From positions 1 to 5,351 of the forward strand of contig CAMLLA010000290.1 of NCBI GenBank assembly GCA_946480525.1: a stretch of DNA of 5,351 nt. Direction: 5' to 3'. A model generated the notes under the pieces. It did no database searches and had not been told where the DNA came from. It saw only the letters and a program-made list of their open reading frames with translations. Within the stretch, counting starts at the first letter, position 1, and the number at the start of each line of letters is the position of its first letter. Shown here piece by piece: positions 1 to 5,219 of the stretch. This DNA comes from an uncultured Asticcacaulis sp. Its GTDB lineage: Bacteria > Pseudomonadota > Alphaproteobacteria > Caulobacterales > Caulobacteraceae. A program made the translations under genes and the position numbers.

Positions 1-57
1 ACCAGAACGGTTGCCTAGTCCCCACCTGAGAATCGCCCGAGGATTTTCAGCCTGTTC
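1..57. other. Downstream flank of the left-edge gene, nothing recognised
   Basis: This stretch follows the stop codon of the minus-strand gene that ends at 58. I see no convincing hairpin with a T tract and no start codon with a ribosome binding site. A short open frame on the minus strand overlaps the stop codon and closes within the stretch; it has nothing to support it. Confidence 0.4.
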
Positions 58-669
58 TCAGCATTCCGGCAGGACGGTGTGAAACCCGTTGCGCACGGCT
101 TGGACGAACCCGGTCATCCTGTTGGTATCGTTCAACAGGTGGGACATGAGTTCGTGGCTGATATCCAGCTCGACGCCCCGCATGCGAACGCCGCGATTGC
201 AGATATTGTCGGCCTGTGTTGCGTGGCCCTGGCGCGGACCGTCACACACGACGAAGCCGCTAGCCATCAGGCAGCCCGATATCGAAGCGCTCAGCGCTGC
301 GTCCAGGCCACCAATGCGGACTTCGCCTGTCCGCTTGTGGCAGGCGTACCTGCCGCGGATGCTTATGATCGTCTGGCATTTCCGTGCAAGAGCGAGGCTG
401 TCCGGGTGATGGTGCAACGGCCGCGGAACCAGCCGGCTCCCGCCTTCCTCGACTTCCCAAACCGCCCGACACGACACAACCGTATGGAGACTCAGATCGT
501 TCCCGGCAATATGCGCGGCGCAGACATCGGTCCCCGGCTCAACCATTCCGCCATACTGTGCGAAAATGGCAAGATTCAGACTGGCTGTGCGTGTATCAAC
601 CCAGAAATGCGCCGGGTTGCCGAATGAAACACTTTCTGTGGTCTCTCCAGATACGAAATCTGCAAGCAT
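58..669 (-). CDS. Cysteine-rich conserved-type hypothetical protein, 203 aa
   Basis: I do not recognise this family. The start is well supported: on the minus strand GGAGA lies seven to eight bases before the ATG at 669, and no better start is nearby. The product is probably soluble and cytoplasmic, with no signal peptide and no convincing membrane segment. It has eight cysteines (C50, C67, C98, C110, C133, C142, C157 and the last residue, C203) and a histidine run HHH at 86-88. The alternation of short beta-like stretches (63-74, 100-110, 136-143) with a helical C-terminus (170-193), plus an RGRY at 105-108, is faintly like PilZ-type domains of alphaproteobacteria. The usual RxxxR and D/NxSxxG signature is not intact, so I do not assign it. 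The C-terminal 13 residues resemble the C-terminus encoded at the right window edge, which suggests a two-member family. Its codon use is less GC-rich at third positions than in the larger genes. A 182-residue plus-strand frame over the same DNA has no ribosome binding site and is taken as a shadow. Confidence 0.75.
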   Translation of the reverse strand: MLADFVSGETTESVSFGNPAHFWVDTRTASLNLAIFAQYGGMVEPGTDVCAAHIAGNDLSLHTVVSCRAVWEVEEGGSRLVPRPLHHHPDSLALARKCQTIISIRGRYACHKRTGEVRIGGLDAALSASISGCLMASGFVVCDGPRQGHATQADNICNRGVRMRGVELDISHELMSHLLNDTNRMTGFVQAVRNGFHTVLPEC

Positions 670-718
670 TTTGCTTTTCTCCGACCCCTAGCAGCACAAC
701 CATAAGCCGAAACCACCT

Positions 719-748
719 AATAAATTTTGAAGGAAAACCTCCTCTCAA
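719..748 (-). promoter_or_regulatory. Candidate sigma70-type promoter for the left gene
   Basis: On the minus strand TTGAGA (743-748) is followed after 18 bases by TTTATT (719-724). The first hexamer matches the -35 consensus at five positions and the second matches the -10 consensus at four. Transcription would start near 711, leaving a leader of about 40 bases with the ribosome binding site just before the ATG at 669. The call rests on consensus matching only. Confidence 0.35.
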
Positions 749-752
749 AGTT

Positions 753-771
753 GTGATCGGTTCGTGATCGG
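753..771. repeat. Helically phased GTGATCGG direct repeat, candidate operator
   Basis: GTGATCGG occurs at 753-760 and again at 764-771. The period is 11 bases, about one helical turn, so both copies face the same side of the DNA. The pair lies between the divergent promoters of the left gene and the HExxH gene, just upstream of the -35 hexamers of both. A dimeric or cooperative regulator could bind here. No regulator gene is in the window, so the role is inferred. Confidence 0.35.
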
Positions 772-810
772 CAGGCATGGATCCATCGCCGGACGGGAAA
801 CAGCCGCGCA

Positions 811-841
811 TTGACATCCGAGCTCCGGAAAGACCTAAGAT
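811..841 (+). promoter_or_regulatory. Candidate sigma70-type promoter for the HExxH protein gene
   Basis: A perfect TTGACA lies at 811-816 and TAAGAT at 836-841, with a 19-base spacer (longer than the optimum of 17). Transcription would begin near 848, about 44 bases before the chosen TTG start at 892. The TTG inside this -35 box is also the first possible start of the open frame. It has no ribosome binding site, which supports reading the region as a promoter and the later TTG as the start. A GATCAC overlaps the -10 box at 839-844. Confidence 0.35.
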
Positions 842-891
842 CACAAGGCGCAGGATTGAGAGGAATCGCAAACCGGAAAGGGCGGTGGATT

Positions 892-1935
892 TTGACCAGG
901 AAGCTCAGCGGATTAGTGGCGCTTGTCGTGATAGCGTGCGCGACATCGGCACAGGCTGAAACGCCGGAGGCCGCGGCAAAAGCGACCTTGCGCCAGGCAT
1001 TGGGCGCGATTTCGCAGGCGGACGGATCGACAGCCCGGAAGCTGATCGGATCGGTCAACGTCGCGGATCTGCCCGACGAGCAAAAGGCATTGGCTGGCTG
1101 CATCGGTGAACGGCTGAATTTGGCGTCGGACGTTTCGCCTCCCCAGGCCGGGATAACCGGTCACGCCTCCCGGCTTTACCGTCAATACTGGCTGGACGCG
1201 GCCATGGGCAGGCAGCCCGTCGAGCAGGCGGAAGAGACGCTGCGCCTTGAACTTACTCAGACCCTGCATCTGGACCCAGTCACGGATTGGGAGGGCGTCG
1301 AGGCCGCTCTGGAGGCCGCCGTCAAAAAACAGGGCTACGGCAGTCTCATGGGTCGAACCGGTCGATTGCGTGAATTCATGGTCTGGACGTCGGAAAGGAC
1401 CGAAACCCGCGACGTCACCCTTCCTGAGGGGGCGCACAACGTCAGGGTAACCTATCTGGACAATTTCGCCAGCATGGGGTGGTCGAAATACCTGTCGTGT
1501 GACCGGATCGGCACCGGCGGCTGGGCGAAGCCGGACGGGCTCTATGCCGTCGTGCCGGCCTATCCGTCCCTCGACCACGAACTGTTCAGGCTGGCATTTC
1601 TGACCCATGAAACCCAGCACTTCGCCGACTACGACCGGTTTCCCGGCCTCAAGCCGTGGGAACTGGAATACCGCGCCAAGCTCGTCGAACTAACCTATGC
1701 GCAAGACATATCTCCGCTGCTTCTGAGAGGGTTCAGCAGCGCTATCGGTCAAGACCCGGCGGATTCGCACGCCTATGCCAATGGGCGTGTCCTGGCCGAT
1801 ATCAGGACGCGCCTGAACGTTGCACGAGACGCCGACCTGACCGCGCTGCCGCTGGCCGACATTCAGCGCGCGGCGCTGGACACCCTTATGGCGGATTCGC
1901 AGGAAAGACCGGCGCGCCCGGCGCCGGCGTCATGA
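892..1935 (+). CDS. Exported HExxH putative zinc metallopeptidase (or lipoprotein), 347 aa
   Basis: The start is a TTG at 892, chosen because GGAAAGGG (875-882) sits about nine bases upstream. It also yields an ideal export signal: basic n-region (R3, K4), hydrophobic core at about 5-17, and an SAQA end before E23. An overlapping lipobox-like V13-I14-A15-C16 means it could instead be lipidated at C16. The frame can be extended upstream to a TTG at 811, but that codon lies in a promoter-like box. The mature N-terminal part (23-150) is mainly helical. The key motif is H239-E240-T241-Q242-H243, with E257 and E259 in WELEYRAKL further on. In gluzincin-type peptidases the two histidines and a downstream glutamate hold zinc and the motif glutamate activates water. 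E259 is the likeliest third ligand, E257 or E266 alternatives. I do not recognise a named family; the substrate is unknown. The gene is convergent with the Sel1-repeat gene and shares its stop palindrome. Confidence 0.85.
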   Translation: MTRKLSGLVALVVIACATSAQAETPEAAAKATLRQALGAISQADGSTARKLIGSVNVADLPDEQKALAGCIGERLNLASDVSPPQAGITGHASRLYRQYWLDAAMGRQPVEQAEETLRLELTQTLHLDPVTDWEGVEAALEAAVKKQGYGSLMGRTGRLREFMVWTSERTETRDVTLPEGAHNVRVTYLDNFASMGWSKYLSCDRIGTGGWAKPDGLYAVVPAYPSLDHELFRLAFLTHETQHFADYDRFPGLKPWELEYRAKLVELTYAQDISPLLLRGFSSAIGQDPADSHAYANGRVLADIRTRLNVARDADLTALPLADIQRAALDTLMADSQERPARPAPAS

Positions 1936-1938
1936 CGC
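1927..1938. other. 12-bp palindrome carrying both convergent stop codons
   Basis: GCGTCATGACGC is a perfect palindrome. Read on the plus strand it gives the Ala-Ser-stop end of the HExxH protein. Read on the minus strand it gives the Ala-Ser-stop end of the Sel1-repeat protein. The two coding regions overlap by six bases (TCATGA). There is no T tract on either side, so it is not a canonical terminator. Confidence 0.8.
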
Positions 1939-2700
1939 GGGGGCCTTGCCACCGAAGATATCCGGAAGGCGGAATGCCACCGCCGGGCCCTTTGCCGACA
2001 GCCGCTTGGCGCTCTGGCAGGCAGGCTCGACGCCACGCCTGCACGCGATCCGGTAGTATCGCACAGCCTCGGACGCGTTGGCCTTGGTGCCGGAGCCCTT
2101 TTCGTGCATCAGCCCAAGCGCATGGCAACCGGCGCCACTGCCAAGGTCACACGACTGCTTGAACGTCCTGGCGGCAGCTGCGGCATCCTTCGACGCGGCC
2201 GTACCGGTGACGTACATCCGGCCCAGGATCAGGCAGGCGTCGGCATCCCTGGCCGCGCAACCCCTCTTCGCATCGGCAAGAATAATCTGATCCGCCATGG
2301 TGGCAGCGGAAACGGGCCGGCTGGATGCGGGTGAGGACGTCTTGCCCGGGACCGGGACAGACTTCGCCGGCGCGGCCTTCGTCACGACCTCAGCTGGCGG
2401 TTTGGGCTCTGGCGGTTTGGGCTTCGGCGCGGCCTTTACCCGCGCGGCCACCTTGCCGCAGGACCTGGTCGCGCAGGCGTTTTTTTTGCTGCGGACGGTC
2501 CGTCGGGCAGGTTCAGGCTTGGCCGGTTCAGGTTCGTCGGCAACGGTCCACACGGCACCAAGCGGTTCGTGCCTGGATCGGGACGTCGAGGAGTCGTGTT
2601 TGGCGGCCGGCCAATAGAGATCGCCTTCCGCTACAGCAATGCCCGACCACGTCAAACCCGCGATGATGAGGAACAAAACCAGGCTGAGGGTCGGCTTCAT
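1930..2700 (-). CDS. Exported Sel1-like repeat protein with paired cysteines, 256 aa
   Basis: Residues 1-24 form a Sec signal (K2, hydrophobic core 5-18, cleavage likely after A22-V23-A24). Residues 56-130 are a low-complexity Pro/Lys/Ala linker, of the kind that spans periplasm or peptidoglycan, with a Cys pair at C76/C81. Residues about 136-236 hold three Sel1-like helical hairpins with cysteines at 148/156, 184/192 and 220/228. Spacing is eight within each pair and exactly 36 between repeats. That is the layout of Helicobacter cysteine-rich (Hcp) proteins, where each pair forms a disulfide that staples a hairpin, so oxidative folding in the periplasm is expected. Sel1 repeats bind protein or peptidoglycan partners; the partner here is not visible. 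The ATG at 2700 has no clear ribosome binding site. An in-frame ATG at 2751, with GGATAAG upstream, would add 17 residues before this Met and is a real alternative. It is convergent with the HExxH gene, another exported protein. Confidence 0.88.
   Translation of the reverse strand: MKPTLSLVLFLIIAGLTWSGIAVAEGDLYWPAAKHDSSTSRSRHEPLGAVWTVADEPEPAKPEPARRTVRSKKNACATRSCGKVAARVKAAPKPKPPEPKPPAEVVTKAAPAKSVPVPGKTSSPASSRPVSAATMADQIILADAKRGCAARDADACLILGRMYVTGTAASKDAAAAARTFKQSCDLGSGAGCHALGLMHEKGSGTKANASEAVRYYRIACRRGVEPACQSAKRLSAKGPAVAFRLPDIFGGKAPAS
2394..2423. repeat. Perfect 15-bp tandem duplication in the proline-rich linker
   Basis: CTGGCGGTTTGGGCT occurs twice back to back (2394-2408 and 2409-2423). 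On the coding minus strand it produces the repeated KPPEP-type residues in the linker of the Sel1-repeat protein (about residues 93-103). The unit is a multiple of three, so gain or loss of copies would lengthen or shorten the linker without breaking the frame. Confidence 0.85.
2480..2487 (-). repeat. A8 homopolymer (T8 on plus strand) within the Sel1-repeat gene
   Basis: Eight adenines on the coding strand encode the end of S71 to N74 (AGC AAA AAA AAC). The last seven bases in codon phase are A AAA AAC, the form of a -1 slippery heptamer. The -1 frame continues for about 30 codons and then stops, so slippage or copy-number change would truncate the protein before its Sel1 repeats. Confidence 0.6.
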
Positions 2701-2874
2701 ATGCTGCACTGCTACACGGCTGCCGCCGGATCGGCGGCAAAATAGAAGCATAAATAGCTTATCCGGCCAGGACACCGGTATTCCCCTCTCAGTTGCCGGA
2801 GAGGTCTGGATGTGACGATTAGCATCACTTCGCACATGCACACCGAAAGGGCGACGCGCGTGCGATCACGCCGG
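2701..2874. promoter_or_regulatory. Intergenic region upstream of the Sel1-repeat gene
   Basis: This 174-base gap lies between the stop of the 734-residue enzyme gene and the ATG of the Sel1-repeat gene, both on the minus strand. It must hold the end of one transcript and probably the promoter of the next. An AT-rich patch at 2740-2760 contains a TATGCT-like -10 candidate on the minus strand but no good -35 hexamer. A weak hairpin (CCTCTC 2785-2790 with GAGAGG 2799-2804) and one GATCAC (2864-2869) are also present. I see no intrinsic terminator with a T tract for the upstream gene. Confidence 0.4.
2721..2739 (-). promoter_or_regulatory. GC-rich hairpin just upstream of the Sel1-repeat ATG
   Basis: TGCCGCCG (2721-2728) and CGGCGGCA (2732-2739) pair perfectly over eight bases with a three-base loop. 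On the minus strand the hairpin ends 20 bases before the ATG at 2700 and is not followed by T residues, so it is not a terminator. It could affect ribosome access, act as an operator, or simply be coding if translation begins at the in-frame ATG at 2751. Confidence 0.45.
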
Positions 2875-5079
2875 TTAATCCGGCCAGCTGAGCGCCACCA
2901 CACCGTCGGCCGGTGCGTCGAATTCGCGCGCGCCATCGCCCGCTTGGCGTGTTCGGAAACGCGACACCTCCGGCCCGACGGTTTCCGGTGTAATATCGGG
3001 TAGCGCCCTTCCCTGTTTCGGCATCAGGCGGATACGCGCGGAATAATCCGCCGGCCCCTTCAGCATCAGGTGAACGCTGTTTGGATTAAGCACCACCTTG
3101 TAGGGATAGTCCGCGAAGATTCGGAACGGGATGTCGCGCTCAAAGAAACCGCGTGCGGCGATGATGAAAGCGCCGCCACAGCCATAGATCTCCTGGCCGA
3201 CCTGCCCGGCGGCCTGACCGTCGACATAGAGGTCCTCCATCGGGAAGGACAGGTTGCGGTCGATATAGCCGTTACGGATATCGTCCTTCGCCACCGCATC
3301 TTCGGGCAGGGAGTCCGGATAGTAGGCCCAGCTCCGGTCGAAGGCAAAGCGGCGGAATTCGGCCAGCAGGACCTTCATCTTGGGCGGCAGGTCCTCGGCC
3401 GCCAGATGCAGCACCTCATCGAAGGCCGAAAAGGATTCGAAGCATTCATAGGCCGCCATGTATGGCGCGTCGTGCAGGCAGGTCGCGCCGAAGAAGTTGC
3501 TGTAATGCCTGGCGTGATCGATCGTCGAATCCCACAGCGCACAGTTATGGACGAAACTGGCGAGAAAGACCTGGGCCTGCGACAGGTAGCGCTCGTTCTC
3601 ATCCTGTTTCCACAGCTTGATACAGGCGGCGATGCCCCAGGCCGTCAGGTTGGTCTGGTAGACCAGCTCGAAGCGCATGTCCTCGCACGCCTTCATGGCG
3701 GCACGGGCTTCGTCGAGGTACTTTTCATCACCGGTCAACTGGTGGGCCTGAAGCATGATGTAGGCGTAAAGACCGGCCACATCGGTCTGACCGTAACCAT
3801 CGCCACGCGTTTCGGTGATGACCTTGAAGTTGCGGACATCATACTGGACCGGCCAGACATATTTGAAGTGATGCGCCGCCCTGACGGCGTAGGCCAGCGA
3901 ATCCATGAACAGTTTACGGGCCTTGGTGTCGCCCTTGATCGCCAGCCGGGCCAGGTTCATCAGCGGATGATAGAGATACCAGGCATCGACCGCATCGGCA
4001 TCCTTGTCATCGCCGACATTGGGCAGGTAGCGTCGGATCGTGCCCAGCTTCTTGTCGTAGAACCGCCCCATGCCGGCCATGAGCCTGTCCTTGAACGGCA
4101 CCTTTTCGCCCGTCAGCATTTCGTATTCGTCAAGCGACGAGGCGACGCTCATCTGCACCATCGAGTCCGGATATTCGGCGTCCGTATAGGGATGCAGGTA
4201 AAGATGCCCGTAATGATCGACACGCGCGACGGATGCCGTTTGCAAATCGTGCAGTGTTTTCTGTGCGCGTTGCGGCCAGTCATGGAATTTCAGCTCCGGC
4301 CGATCGAGATGCGCATAGATATCGGCAATCATATCGACAAAACGGCGTGCGCCGCCAATCTCGTCGCTGGCCCACTCGGCGCGAAAAACGAGAAAGGCGT
4401 CGGATACGACATATTCGGTCCCGGCCTTGAGTGGCGACGTCGGTGGCGAGTTTCCATTGGGCGCGGCGGGCGGTTGGTAGCCCAGTTCCGGCCATTCGCC
4501 GCCGACGACGCCGTCAGGCTTGGTGCCTGTGGCTGCGAAGTAGGGATTAAGCGCCGTCAGGTTCTGCATATACAGGACGGTACCGAACCGAGGCTCGTCC
4601 AGATGGAAGAAACACAGGCCGGTATTGAAACCGCGCTGTCCGGCTTCGACATTGCCCTTGGCGCCCAACGGATCGTTATCATTATCCAGCACGTAGAGGT
4701 CGCGCGGCCAGAACGGGATCAGCAGATCAACCGATGGCTTGAGCGTTAGGCGAACGCGAGCCAGCTCCTCACCCAGTGTAGAGAACTCCAACCGCCACGC
4801 GCCCGCCTCGCTGGTCAGGTCTGCCGTGAACCCCTGCGCAGATGTTTCCAGTGTTTCAACTGTGTAGGGGCCGGAGCCCAAAATGGTCCGAAGGGCGACA
4901 CCGCCAGCACCTGGCCGCGTGAATCGGATCCACAGCGTGTCGCGTCCCTCGCACGCGTCAACCGTCAAATTGCCGAGCTTAAAAGAGGTTTTGGGTGTCG
5001 TGCAGCTCTGCAGGTCTGTTCTCACCCGCAGCGTTTCCTGGGTGAAGCCCGGCAAGGCGCGCGCAAGGGTATCCGCCAT
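2875..5079 (-). CDS. Putative (alpha/alpha)6-barrel carbohydrate-active enzyme, 734 aa
   Basis: On the minus strand GGAG lies about seven bases before the ATG at 5079, fixing the start; the stop is TAA. There is no signal peptide or membrane segment, so it should be cytoplasmic. The layout fits six-hairpin glycoside hydrolases and some polysaccharide lyases: a beta-rich N-terminal domain (about 15-235), a helical toroid (about 243-650) and a small beta-rich C-terminal domain (about 655-734). In the toroid, helical hairpins are punctuated by conserved-looking aromatic and acidic clusters: EYPDSMVQM (302-310), WYLYHPLMN (367-375), ETRGDGYGQTD (423-433), LTGDEKYLDEA (448-458), NLTAWGIAAC (477-486) and MEDLYVDGQ (614-622). 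D305, E423, D427, D433 and E615/D616 are candidate catalytic acids, but I cannot say which. The exact family and substrate are not recognised, and a lyase or epimerase is possible. No transporter or sugar-catabolic gene adjoins it. An antisense frame over 3070-4749 is a codon-bias shadow. Confidence 0.9.
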   Translation of the reverse strand: MADTLARALPGFTQETLRVRTDLQSCTTPKTSFKLGNLTVDACEGRDTLWIRFTRPGAGGVALRTILGSGPYTVETLETSAQGFTADLTSEAGAWRLEFSTLGEELARVRLTLKPSVDLLIPFWPRDLYVLDNDNDPLGAKGNVEAGQRGFNTGLCFFHLDEPRFGTVLYMQNLTALNPYFAATGTKPDGVVGGEWPELGYQPPAAPNGNSPPTSPLKAGTEYVVSDAFLVFRAEWASDEIGGARRFVDMIADIYAHLDRPELKFHDWPQRAQKTLHDLQTASVARVDHYGHLYLHPYTDAEYPDSMVQMSVASSLDEYEMLTGEKVPFKDRLMAGMGRFYDKKLGTIRRYLPNVGDDKDADAVDAWYLYHPLMNLARLAIKGDTKARKLFMDSLAYAVRAAHHFKYVWPVQYDVRNFKVITETRGDGYGQTDVAGLYAYIMLQAHQLTGDEKYLDEARAAMKACEDMRFELVYQTNLTAWGIAACIKLWKQDENERYLSQAQVFLASFVHNCALWDSTIDHARHYSNFFGATCLHDAPYMAAYECFESFSAFDEVLHLAAEDLPPKMKVLLAEFRRFAFDRSWAYYPDSLPEDAVAKDDIRNGYIDRNLSFPMEDLYVDGQAAGQVGQEIYGCGGAFIIAARGFFERDIPFRIFADYPYKVVLNPNSVHLMLKGPADYSARIRLMPKQGRALPDITPETVGPEVSRFRTRQAGDGAREFDAPADGVVALSWPD

Positions 5080-5090
5080 AACTATCTCCA

Positions 5091-5119
5091 GTGATCGGGA
5101 CCAAGAATGACGAGTGATC
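5091..5119. promoter_or_regulatory. Paired GTGATC sites upstream of the 734-residue enzyme gene
   Basis: GTGATC occurs at 5091-5096 (within GTGATCGGGA) and 5114-5119 (within GTGATCCAAA). The copies are 23 bases apart start to start, about two helical turns, and lie 12 to 40 bases upstream of the ATG at 5079. They share the hexamer with the phased pair at 753-771. They may be operator half-sites acting on this gene; that is inferred. On the minus strand a TTGACT at 5124-5129 could be a -35 box, but no fitting -10 follows. Confidence 0.3.
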
Positions 5120-5166
5120 CAAAAGTCAAAAATTTACGTAGGAGCGCAATTTCGACCACTGACCGG

Positions 5167-5199
5167 TAAACACACGAGCCGGATTGGCCCGTGTGTTTA
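5167..5199 (-). terminator. Strong hairpin terminator, probably bidirectional
   Basis: TAAACACACG (5167-5176) pairs with CGTGTGTTTA (5190-5199) over ten perfect bases. After one A-C mismatch a further GCC/GGC triplet extends the stem, leaving a five-base loop. The stem ends in TTTA on both strands, so it can work either way. On the minus strand it sits downstream of the right-edge gene (stop at 5220 or 5308) and separates it from the leader of the 734-residue enzyme gene. The U tract is short (three), so efficiency is uncertain. Confidence 0.7.
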
Positions 5200-5219
5200 T
5201 CAGATGACTGTAAGAGGGT

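Noticed and set aside
79..627. Plus-strand frame of 182 codons opposite the left gene
   Set aside because: No ribosome binding site, no recognisable content, and the minus-strand frame has an excellent GGAGA-spaced ATG.
811..891. Upstream TTG at 811 as the start of the HExxH protein
   Set aside because: It would put 27 polar residues before an ideal signal peptide, has no ribosome binding site, and the TTG is part of a perfect TTGACA promoter hexamer.
777..959. Plus-strand 60-codon frame starting with ATG at 777
   Set aside because: It runs out of frame across the signal-peptide region of the HExxH gene, is highly basic and has no properly spaced ribosome binding site.
913..1620. Minus-strand frame of 235 codons opposite the HExxH gene
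   Set aside because: The plus strand encodes a signal peptide and an HExxH motif; the antisense frame shows neither and lacks start signals.
2785..2804. CCTCTC/GAGAGG inverted repeat as a terminator of the 734-residue enzyme gene
   Set aside because: The stem is only six bases, the loop is eight, and no T tract follows on the minus strand.
3070..4749. Long plus-strand open frame of 559 codons
   Set aside because: It is antisense to the 734-residue enzyme, has no ribosome binding site at its ATG, and its translation has no recognisable domain. Codon bias of the real gene explains the lack of stops.
5101..5129. TTGACT-based promoter for the 734-residue enzyme gene
   Set aside because: At spacings of 15 to 18 bases no hexamer downstream resembles a -10 box, so I do not call a promoter there.
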